The notes beneath the pieces were generated by a model. The model was not told the DNA's origin. It saw only the letters and a list, made by a program, of their open reading frames with translations, and did no database searches. From Blastocladiella emersonii ATCC 22665 (Eukaryota > Blastocladiomycota > Blastocladiomycetes > Blastocladiales > Blastocladiaceae): DNA of 64,000 nucleotides. Position numbers and translations under genes: made by a program. The first letter of the stretch is position 1. Each line of letters starts with the position of its first letter. The DNA is taken from NCBI GenBank assembly GCA_025594325.1, contig JANHCV010000003.1, positions 1,550,001 to 1,614,000 of the forward strand, written 5' to 3'. Positions 41,516-50,652 of this stretch are shown in pieces.

Positions 41516-44500
41516 TCAACTCAAAATCTCCTCCTTGACATCGGCGGGGAGCCCCGCGAAAACGTGCGCCAGCTCGCCGGCGAAGGTGCCCCCGGCCTTG
41601 ACCTGCGGGTGCACGCGGATCTGCTCGAGGACCTCGCAGCGCCAGACGGACCCGGCGGGGAGGTTGGCGACCGTCGACAAGTACGCGTGGAGCTGCTCGG
41701 CGGCCTGCTCCTCATCGTCGTTCGCCTCGAGGAGCGTGCCCTCGGCCGTCGGCAGTCCCGGCGTCGACGCGGGGAGCGTGAGCTGGGCGAGCCCGCGCGC
41801 GTTGCGGACCGTGGTGAGGAACTGGCTGCGGAAGTGCGCGGCCGTGGCGGCGGACCCGAACAGCGTGGCGGCGAGGAACGCCTGGAACGGCGCCGCGTGA
41901 AACGACACGTTCGTGTACGCGTCGACGAGCTCGTCGAACTGCGTCGCTGCGGCTTCGTCGTACCGCAGCCCGTGCACGCCCGCGGCGAGCGCGATCGTCG
42001 TAAGTGCGGGGCCGAGCGCCGGGTCGAGGTACGGCGCGTCCGGGTGCCCGAACACGGGGAACAGGTCGCTCGGGACGATCCACGGGATCGCGGTCGCGCC
42101 GAGCTCGGCGTGCCACTCGGCGACGCGGACGAGGAGCCCGATCGCGGCAGCGGACGTCGCCGGCTGCGCGGCCGCCTTGGCGAGCCACGGCCGGCTCAGG
42201 ATGCTCTGCGGGTACGACCACGCGCGCTCGAGCGTCGGCGCGTCGCACACGACGAACAGCGAGTCGCGCTTCGGCTCCACCAGGTTCGGCAGGAGCACCG
42301 TCTCGAGCGCCTCCCACGGATTCCCGAGACCGGCCGCGGGCTCCATGTGCGCGAGATGCTCGGCGAGCTGGCGCAGACTCGGCTCCATGGGCACCGGGAG
42401 GAACGTGAGCGTGGCGTACGCGACGAGGTGGTCGAGCGGCTTGTCGAACGCCGCGTACTGGAGCCACACGAGGCCGAGGGGCGCGAGCGCGGCGACGTGA
42501 CCGAGCTGCGCGCCGGCGGTGCGGAACACGGTGCGGAACAGGTTGCCAACCACGTCGAGTGCGGCGAGCGTCGACATGTCCTCGTCGGGCAGGTTGCGCA
42601 GCAGCGCGGCGAGCGCCTGGACACGCGTGTGCACCTCGGCGGGCAGCGGCGCGGCGTACTTGTGCACCGTCGCGGGGAACACGGCAAAGTGGTCGCGGCG
42701 CTCCTCGCCCGCACCACCGTCCTCCTCGTCGCATGCCATGGGCAGCGCGTCGACGATTCCGTCGCACAGGACTTGGCACGCCGTGACGAGGTCGGCGACG
42801 GGAGCCGCGACGCGGCGCGAGGCGATCAGCTGCAGCGCCTGGCTGAGCAGCTCCGCGTCAGAACTCGCCGCCGCTGCCGCGGGCGCGGGCGTGCCGAGCT
42901 GCTTGACCTCGAGGTACGCGTCGTCGACGATCGGGACCGTGAGGATCGCGAGGTCGGGTAGGTGCACGCGGATTGCGCGCGCGATCGCGTACATGGCGGG
43001 GCGGGTCTCGGCGCACCGCTGCTCGAACAGGAGCTGGCACGTCTCCTGGACCAGCACATCGACGCCGTAGCTGTACAGCGTGACTGCGAGCCGCGCCGCG
43101 GCCGTGAACACGTGCGCGTGCGCGGACTCGGCAGCCGTCGGGAGCGCGAGGAACTTGAGGAAGTGCGCTTCGAGCGCGCCGCGGTGCGTGTTGGCGAACG
43201 CGACCGAGTGCAGCGTCACTACCCGTAAAATGTCGAGGACCAGCGACGCGCGGTCGGCCGCGTCCGCATCGACGCGCGGCCAGGGGACCGCGAGCATGGC
43301 AAACATGGCCGCGACGAGGCGCGTGTCCTCAGACACCTGCTGGCACGCCTTGCGCGACTGCTCGCACAGGCGGAGCAGGACGACGAGCGCGAGCGTCTTG
43401 TCGGCGGGCCCGAGCGCCGCGTCGGCCGCGATCAGGTACCCGAGCCGGTGCACGATTTTGGTGGACACGAGCCCGTCGGGGACGTTGAGTCGGATCATGC
43501 TCGCGTGGTCGTGCAGCGTGGCCTCCTCGTCGGGCAGGTGCACGAGGCGGTCGAGGGCGACGACGTGCGCGCCGGACCACGGGTCGGCGGGCGCAGCGAG
43601 CGTGTCGGGGACCTCGAGCAGCGCGGACAGCGTGGCGAGGGCCTCGGTGAGCACCGACACGTTGTTGTCGTCGAGCAGGTTACGCGTGTGGATGATGGCG
43701 AGCGAGTCATGGATGAGCCGCAGCACCTCGTTGTGGGTCTCGACCGGGTACGCGCCCGCCCACAGCTGCCCGACGATCCGGCCGAGCGTGCGCACGCTGA
43801 TCTGGCGCTGCGCAGCGACCGCGCTGCGGAACAGGTGCACGAGCTCGGGCACCGTGTACCCGGCGGCGTCGGCGTTGTCGCCGTGGTGGTGCAGGCCGAG
43901 GTACGTCGGGACGTCGGCGCCGCGCGCGAGCAGGCGGCCGGCAAAGTCAAAGCGGTGGTTCGAACCGGCGAGGTCGGGCGCCTGCGTCAGCGGGTCGTTG
44001 GGGTCGAGCGCGCGGGACGCCACGGGGTCCGAGTCGGCGGGAGTGCCGCGGGACGACACGTCGCGCGTCCACTCGAGCTTGCGCTTCTCGGCGACCTCGG
44101 TGGGTTCCGGGATTGGCGGGAGCGCAGACGCTGGTTCTGGCTCGGGCGCGACGGCTACACTGCGCTGTTAGCGGCTATCATGAGACGCTGGACTACGCGT
44201 GAAGCGTACAATTGCTCGCAGGCTCAACCGACCCTGCGTACTTTGCCGCCGCGCGCTTCTGCAACATCGCGACAATCGCCGGGTCGAGCATGGTGAGGTA
44301 CTGCTGCTGCGCCTCCTCGATCTCGGTCTCGGACATGCCCTCGAGCTGGCGCATGCTCTCGTGGTGGACCTCGAGCTCCTCGCCGGCGAGCGTCGGCGCA
44401 GGCGCGAGGACGGCGGCCAGCTGCTCACCAATCTTGGGCTTCGCGGGCCCCGCCGCCGCCGCCGCTGCCCTGGCCGGCGCGACACCAGCGGGGAACGCGA

Positions 44501-45227
44501 CGGACCGGTGCAGCGCCATGGGGAACGCGACGGACCGGTGCAGCGCCATGGGGAACCCCGTCGCCTGGCTCGGGAACTGGACGAGGTCCGACTTGGGCCC
44601 CGTGGCGCCCGTGCGCTCGGCAATGTCGCCCTTGATGACGGACGCGGTCACGGCCTCGACGGGCGGCAGGCGCTCGCGGAACGCAGCCGTCACGGGGGCG
44701 GCGGGTTTGGGCGCGCTGGGATCGACGGGGCCCGCAGCGGCGGCGGTACCGGTGCCCGTGGTCGCGGCGCGGCGCTGGGCAAAGAGCGACTTTTTCTTGG
44801 CCTTGGCCGGCGCCGGCGCCACCGGTGTAGGAGCGGGAGCCGGGACGGGTTCTGGCTCGTCCTCGGGCGCATCCTCGACCGTAGCAGCTGGGTTAGCGGC
44901 CTCCTGCACCTCGCGCACGGGCACCACCGCGGGGACGGAGATCGGCGTCCCCGCGGTGCGCTTCTTAGCAGCAGCGACGCTCGCGGCGGACACGACGGGC
45001 GGCGGTGCCGTGGCGCGGAACAAGCGGGCGGCGGGCCGGATGTGCTCGGCGGGCGCCACGTCCTCGCCGTCGTGGTCAATGTTGAAGCGGTGCTTGCTGC
45101 CGGCGCTCCCGCCGCCGTTGCCGTTGCTGCTCAGGAAGGCGGCCTGCATGGCCTCGAGATCGTCGTCCGAGTCGTCGCCGAGCCCGGGCCGCGCGCGCCG
45201 CAGCTGCTTGATCGGGTGGCCCTCCAT
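41516..45227 (-). CDS. RPAP1-like RNA polymerase II-associated protein
   Basis: Exons 44242-45227 and 41516-44159 join across an 82-nt intron to give 1209 residues; the acceptor is the CAG at 44160-44162, not the nearby TAG, because only that keeps frame. The N-terminal part has SLFAQRRA, VIKGDIAERT and GFPMALHRS, then MSETEIEEAQQQYL and MLDPAIVAMLQKRAA, all typical of the RPAP1 N-terminal region. The C-terminal part begins with KLEWTRDVSS and HRFDFAGRLLARG, which matches the conserved RPAP1 C-terminal start, and continues as a long helical repeat region. RPAP1 connects RNA polymerase II with assembly and import factors (GPN/RPAP2 system). A 30-nt exact tandem duplication lies within exon 1. 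Confidence 0.85.
44491..44550. repeat. exact 30-bp tandem duplication inside the RPAP1-like gene
   Basis: Two identical 30-nt units abut at 44491-44520 and 44521-44550. They encode MALHRSVAFP twice, so the conserved FP...HRS motif of the RPAP1 N-terminal region is doubled in frame. Complete identity suggests recent origin. Confidence 0.9.
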
Positions 45228-45570
45228 GGTGTGATACGTTGCAGATTGCTGACTGAGGGAGAGAGGGAAGGGGAAGGAGAGGAGAGGGGAGAAGAAGATC
45301 GTCGAGAGGCCACCCACGTGCGCCACGTGCGCGGTGCGAGACGCGTTTTGTCTCGCGTTTCCGCGCGTATTGTCTCCCTCGCGCGAATATCGGCTCGGAT
45401 GCCGCACTTGGCGCATCCGGGATCGGGGCACGAAATGCATGCCTTGACACTCGCACTTGGTCTGCTCTGCTCTCTACTCATCGAATGAATTGACTCTGCC
45501 ACCCCCAACCCAACTCGATACGCTTCAGCACGACCACACCAACCGATCGGCTCAACCACCTGCCACCACC
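45228..45570. promoter_or_regulatory. divergent promoter between RPAP1 and the mucin-like gene
   Basis: The centre (about 45,310-45,375) holds two CACGTG cores (CCCACGTGCG, GCCACGTGCG), then GCGAGACGCG and TCTCGCGTTTCCGCGCG. Both flanking start codons point away from it, so the cluster is suited to serve both genes. Confidence 0.45.
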
Positions 45571-46975
45571 ATGGCCGCTATAAGCGCCATCGTCTCGTCC
45601 ATCGTGGCGCCCGTCGTGCCGCCGGCACCGAGCCCCTCGGCCTCGTCGCCCGCGGCCAGCCCGGCGCCGAACCCGCCGCCGCCGGCCACCACCGCGAACC
45701 CCTCGCCGACGGCAAGTCCGACCAGCAGCGCTGCGACGCCCGCGCCGACGTCGAACAGCGGCAACCCGTCTCCTTCGCCGATTTCCGCGTCATCCGGAGG
45801 TAGCGCCGTGACTTCCTCAACCAAGGCCAGCGGTAGTACGGCTTCGGACTCACGCACCACGATTCCTCGGATCACTAACCGCGTCCCGCACGCGTGTAGA
45901 TGCATCCTCCACCGTGCTCCTGACCACCACCTCAAGCGGTACCAGCGGCGCCTCGCCGACCCCCGGCGACGCCGGCTCGACCACCAGCTCGATCGGCAGC
46001 GGGAGCCAGCAGCCGTCGAGCACCTCCGGCGGCGACCCAGCGCCCGCGGGCCTGTTCAACGGCAACAACACGGTGGTGATCGCGGTGTGCGCGGGCGTCG
46101 GCGTGTTCGTATTCCTGGGCGTGGTGATGGTGATCCGGGCGTGGTCGTCGTCCAAGAAGCTCAAGAAGGACCGGCTGCTAGCGAACGCGACGCCGAACCC
46201 GTTTGCGGCGCCTCGCCCAGGCCTGGCCGCCGCCCCTCGGCCGGGCGACCCGAGCGGGATGGGCGGCCAGCCGTACGCGATCCCGGCGGCCGACCTGAAC
46301 GCGGCGCTGCAGTCGGAGGAGGCCGCGGCGAACGCGGCGGCTGCGGCGGCGCTCGCGGCGGCGGTCGTTGGGAACCGCCAGCAGCAGCAGCACATGGTCC
46401 CTAGCTCGGCGTTCGTGCCGTCGGGCAAAGGTCCCGCGCCGCCCCCGCCGCAGCAGATGCACTACGCGCCGAACGCCGCGTACCACGTCATCCCGCCGAC
46501 GCAGTACTACGGCGCGCCCATGGCGTACGCGCCGGTCCCGCAGCAGCACCAGCAGTACGCGTACGCGGCGCCGTCGGGTGTCCCGATGCACCACACGGGC
46601 GGGTCGTCGGCTTCGGGCTCGTCGAGCGGGGCTGCGCGGTACGGCCCTGGGCCTGACGGGTTCTACACGGCCGGCGGCGCGGACCCGCGGTTCGCGGCCG
46701 AGGCGGCCATGCTCACGGGCGCGCCGGCCGGGTACCAAGGGCAGCAGCGTGTCGCTCGCGGCCCGTCGCCGCCGGCGCCGGTGCAGCATGCTGACGAGTA
46801 CGAGGCCGACGACGGCGGGATCGAGTACTACGACGACGCGACGACCGGGTACTACAACGAGCCGGCCGCGGCCGCGTACCCGACGCAGCAGCAGTCGCAG
46901 GGCTTCCGCCAGCGCGCGCAGCCGGGCGCGGGCGGCATCCCGCACAGTGGGTCGACGTACCACCTCCAGCAGTAA
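45571..46975 (+). CDS. mucin-like single-pass membrane protein (wall-sensor-like)
   Basis: Exons 45571-45832 and 45900-46975 join in frame (67-nt intron, branch-like CTAAC) to give 445 residues. The first 170 residues are Ser/Thr/Pro/Ala-rich and probably heavily O-glycosylated. A membrane segment (TVVIAVCAGVGVFVFLGVVM) is followed by a basic stop-transfer (SSSKKLKKDR) and a cytosolic tail of about 240 residues rich in Gln, Ala, Tyr and Pro. The N-terminus (AAISAIVSSIVAPVV) is only a weak signal sequence. The architecture resembles Mid2- or Wsc-type cell-surface stress sensors, without a cysteine-rich WSC domain. Function is inferred from architecture alone. Confidence 0.75.
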
Positions 46976-47077
46976 GCAAGCGAGACGGAGAGGTTGTGTA
47001 CACACAACGATTGTTATACATTTGAGATTCAGACAACACATGCGTGGACTCCCAGCGAGTCCCCTCCCCCCTCGATC

Positions 47078-48204
47078 TTAGGCGTGGTTCTTCTCGTAGA
47101 CGCGGTTCGAGAACTCGGCAAACGTCATGTCGGGGGTGACGGGCGCGTCGAGGTCGGGCTGCATGAACACGGCGAGCGTGTTGCGGGCGAGATGGGTCTG
47201 GGCGCCGCCGAAGACGCAGTGCTCGGTCGCGCGGAGCTTGCCCTGGGTCGAGAGCTGGAGCGACTCGCCGATCTGGAAGGCGAGGCAGTCTTTCGGGATC
47301 CCGACGCGCACCGTCTCGCCGCCGCGGGTGCGGATGAAGAGGCCGGCGTCGGCGGGCGCGGCCGTGTGCTCGAGACTGACGAGGTTGCCGTCGGCGTCCT
47401 TGTGCTCGACGGCGTACAGGGCCGAGGTCAGGCCCGTCAGCGACGAGTTGTCAAAGTGCCAGCCGCACAGGTTGTCGACGGCGCCGGGCGCGCGGAACTC
47501 CTCGGGCAGCGTGTCGAGCGGGAAGTAGTGGAGCAGGCGGCCCTTGTGGACGCGCGAGTTGGCGACCACGTCGCGCAGGTACGAGGTGCCGGGGTACTCG
47601 GCGATCCCGCGCGACGCGGCAAACTTGTCGCACTGGGCGCCGACCAGCGTGCCGACGGCCACGATGAGCTGCGCCAGGTCCTTGAACGACGGCTCGAGCT
47701 CCGGCAGGTCCTCGGGCAGCCACTTGTTGGGCCGCGTCATGCCCGGGTACTTGGCCAGCTTCTCCGGGTCCGTCTCGGGCACGTCGTACTTGGGCGAGGC
47801 GTAAAATGAGCCCTTGGCCAAATCGGGACGGCCATTGAACACCTCGTCGCCGTGGGACCAACCGACCCACTCGGTGACCTCGTCGTGCGCCTTGGCCAGC
47901 GTCTCCTTGGGCAGGTTCCCGAGCTTGGAGGCCAGCTCGAGCAGGCGCAGGCGCTTGTCGGCGAGGCCGGGCACGTTCTTGACGACCAGCACGCCCAGGC
48001 AGTCGTTGGCCGAGCCGTACGCCTTCTACACTCGGTGGCAGGGGACACGGATCAGATCATGCATCACGGGAGCAGGGCTCAAAAGCGCAACGAACGAACC
48101 TCGATGGCGTCCGAGTAGTCGGTGCCCTCAGCGGTGAGGAGGTTGTAGTCGAGGACGACGACGTTGTCCTTGTTGAGCTCGACCGGGGCGGGGTTGACGG
48201 TCAT
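47078..48204 (-). CDS. 2-oxoglutarate/Fe(II)-dependent dioxygenase (isopenicillin-N-synthase-like)
   Basis: Exons 48100-48204 and 47078-48025 join in frame across a 74-nt intron (donor GTTCGT) to give 350 residues. The iron-binding set is visible: GWHFDNSSLTGL supplies His and Asp, and KLRATEHCVFG the second His. The following LARNTLAVFMQP carries the Arg expected to bind 2-oxoglutarate. The N-terminal part includes VLVVKNVPGLADKRLRLLEL, as in the DIOX_N region. Family members oxidise small molecules; the substrate is not predictable here. The protein has no signal peptide, so it is likely cytosolic. Confidence 0.8.
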
Positions 48205-48289
48205 GGTTCGTTCTTGTTGATACGTGGCAAGGGTATGATCCTCCTATGTCGAAACGGGAGCGAGGGCGTTGCGCGGGGGCGCTCGTAGG

Positions 48290-48296
48290 TTTTATA
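48290..48296 (-). promoter_or_regulatory. TATA box of the dioxygenase gene
   Basis: TATAAAA on the minus strand lies about 86 nt upstream of the ATG. The surrounding 395-nt spacer (48205-48599) shows no gene. Confidence 0.5.
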
Positions 48297-48599
48297 CTCG
48301 CCAGGGACCAGGCGTGTGTGGGGCGAAGGCGCGCGAAGAAGCGCAAGTTGTGCGTGCGCGTGCACGAGGTCGGACGAGTGCGCTGATTGGTCGCCGGCGC
48401 AACCTTAGCTGCGCCACCGAGCGCCTTGTTCCGGCCAGCTCCGAGTGACGTGCGTGTGGGTCCTGAAACGGCGGGCCGAGCGGATGGATACGTCACGCGG
48501 CGGGTATCGGGATAGTAATAACTTTAGTGTGCAGTGATTCGAATAATAACAAAAGAGGGGAGGGGGGATGATGTGCCATTACAGATGAGCGGGAATGAC

Positions 48600-49571
48600 T
48601 TAGCGGGGCAGCGGCCGGTCGCGGTCCTGCTGGTCGAGGCCCGTGAGGCGGCGGTACTCCTTGCGCCAGTCCGTGTTCATGGTCTTGTAGCGGGTGAGGA
48701 AGAGGAGGGCGAGCGAGTAGCCGAAGACCTGGACGCCCGACGTCTTGGACCCGAACATCATCATGGACAGGGCGATGAGCAGGATGTCCTTGAGCACGCC
48801 GCACAGCGTCAGGACGAGCGAGCTGGTGCACCCGATGAGCAGGACGAGGGCCATGTTGAGGGCGAAGGCGGCCATGGCGTTGGACAGGAAGATGCCGGCG
48901 CCGAGCTCCGACACGGCGGCGAGGATGCCGTCCTCCATGTGGCCGTACTCGAAGATGAGGAACGAGAAGCCGTTGAGGATGGCGCAGACCGGGGCGAAGA
49001 AGTAGAGCGTCGAGAGCGGGTCGAGCTTCTCGGTCATGAGCTTCTGCATGAGGACGAGGCGGGCCGACTCGAAGACGATGCCGAGCTCCTGGAAGATGAA
49101 GCCCGTCAGGTCGAACATGATCTCGCCGTAGGACGCGATGATGACGCCGACGACGACGCCGCAGATGTTGACGAGCAGCTGGTTGTTGATCTTCTGCAGG
49201 CCGAACATGGACGAGAGGATGAGGGTGGCGAGCGGGGTCTTGGCCTTGAGCATCTGGATGAACGAGACCGAGAGGTAGAGGTAGGCGTAGTTGTTGAGCA
49301 TGAGCGAGGCCGAGAAGAAGATGCCGATGGGCAGGACCGAGCGGGCCCACGAGTCCCACGTCATGGTCGAGTTGCGGGCGCCGGGCAGCATGTTGGTGTA
49401 GTTCTTCATGAGGCGCGTCACGCCCGTCATGAACACCATGTGCCACGTCGTGAGGAAGATCGGGTAGTGGAACCGCGTCAGGATCCACTTGTTGTACAGG
49501 ATCACCACCGACGAGCACGCGATCCACATGGAGATGTAGACCGACGGGTGGAAGCGCTTCTCGACGGCCAT
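48600..49571 (-). CDS. triose-phosphate/nucleotide-sugar transporter family (DMT) protein
   Basis: The open frame extends far upstream, but the ATG at 49571 (MAVEKRFHPSVYISMWIACS) is chosen because it begins the conserved family text; it gives 323 residues, a normal length. About ten hydrophobic helices are visible. Signatures include VVILYNKWILTRFHYPIFLT, the paired SFIQMLKAKTPLATLILSSM in the middle, and a conserved C-terminal half with VLTLCGVLKDILLIALSMMM. Such carriers exchange sugar phosphates or nucleotide sugars across Golgi or ER membranes. The text is close to fungal SLC35C2-like members, but substrate is uncertain. Confidence 0.85.
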   Translation of the reverse strand: MAVEKRFHPSVYISMWIACSSVVILYNKWILTRFHYPIFLTTWHMVFMTGVTRLMKNYTNMLPGARNSTMTWDSWARSVLPIGIFFSASLMLNNYAYLYLSVSFIQMLKAKTPLATLILSSMFGLQKINNQLLVNICGVVVGVIIASYGEIMFDLTGFIFQELGIVFESARLVLMQKLMTEKLDPLSTLYFFAPVCAILNGFSFLIFEYGHMEDGILAAVSELGAGIFLSNAMAAFALNMALVLLIGCTSSLVLTLCGVLKDILLIALSMMMFGSKTSGVQVFGYSLALLFLTRYKTMNTDWRKEYRRLTGLDQQDRDRPLPR

Positions 49572-50652
49572 CTTGACGGTGTGTTGGTGGTGGTGGCGCG
49601 TGGTACGAGGGGAACGGGTTGACAGAGACGAGGAACTCGAGGCGCGGGCGCGGTTGTGCAGGCGACGACCGTCAGACACGCAACAGCAGCAGCAAACTCT
49701 ACGAGACGCGGCAGGGTGCGTGAGCAAGGCTGGGCACGCTGCGGGGGCGAGAGCTGCGAGGGAGTGAGGGAGCGGAAGGGCAGGGCAGGGCAGGGCGGGC
49801 GATCCATGGCGTAGAATTGGGGCGACCGAGCGACCGAGCGACCGACGCGACCGACCGAGCGACCCCTGGCGACGCGCGTGTCCGCCGACGCGTCGCGTGT
49901 TCCCACGCACGGCGATCGTCACAGACGCGCGTGTGGCTATGTCGGCGTGATTCCAGCGGGCGCGGGACTGAGCCACCACCAGGTCGGCCGAGCGCGAGCA
50001 GCGGGTTGGCAGCTCGGCGGCAGCGTAGTGGCGCAGGCGGCGGGCGAACCGCGTGGTCCCCGTCGCCGGTACGGGATCATGCATCATGTGAATCGTCTCG
50101 CCGGTCCTCGGCGTGCGTTCGTCGGGCGGCCGTTCGGTCGGTCGCTCAGTTGTCGTTACGTGGCAGTGGCGGGCGGGAGGAGGAGGGGGGCGAGGCGGAC
50201 AGAACGCAGCAGCAGCACTTACAGCCGGGGGTGGCAGCGTAGGTGAGGGCAGCGCACGGGGGGAGAGGGTGTGGGCTGACGGCGGGCAAGAGAGAGAGCG
50301 GGCTGGGCGGGGCGGAGAAGGCAGGCCACGGTCGGCCGGGCCAGCAGGCAGGCAGGCAGGCACGTCGAGCCGGCGAGGCACGGGGCGGGCGCCGTGGGTG
50401 GCGGCGGCGCCCTCTGCCCGCCGCGGGGCGGTGATGAAACCACGGCAAACGTGTTTTCGCTTGCGGTGCGAGACATCGCCCGACCAATCAGCGCGCGTGC
50501 GCCACGCGGCTGATCTCACGTGCGCGGGCGTCTCACGAACGCGTCTCGCGGTTTTGTGGGCGGGAGACACCGAGATGAAACGCGCGTGAGCGTGGGAACC
50601 GCTGCGCCAAGCGATCCCGTGAAAACAAGCAAGGCCGCGACTGCGGCTCAGC
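49572..50652. promoter_or_regulatory. divergent promoter region with short tandem repeat and GAGACGCG/CACGTG motifs
   Basis: At 49821-49864 there is a tandem run of CGACCGAG-like units. Between 50,465 and 50,590 lie GCGAGACATCG, CTCACGTGCG, GCGTCTCACG, AACGCGTCTCGCGG and GAAACGCGCGTGAG, the richest copy of the window-wide motif cluster. Both neighbouring genes point away. No gene is visible between them. Confidence 0.45.
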
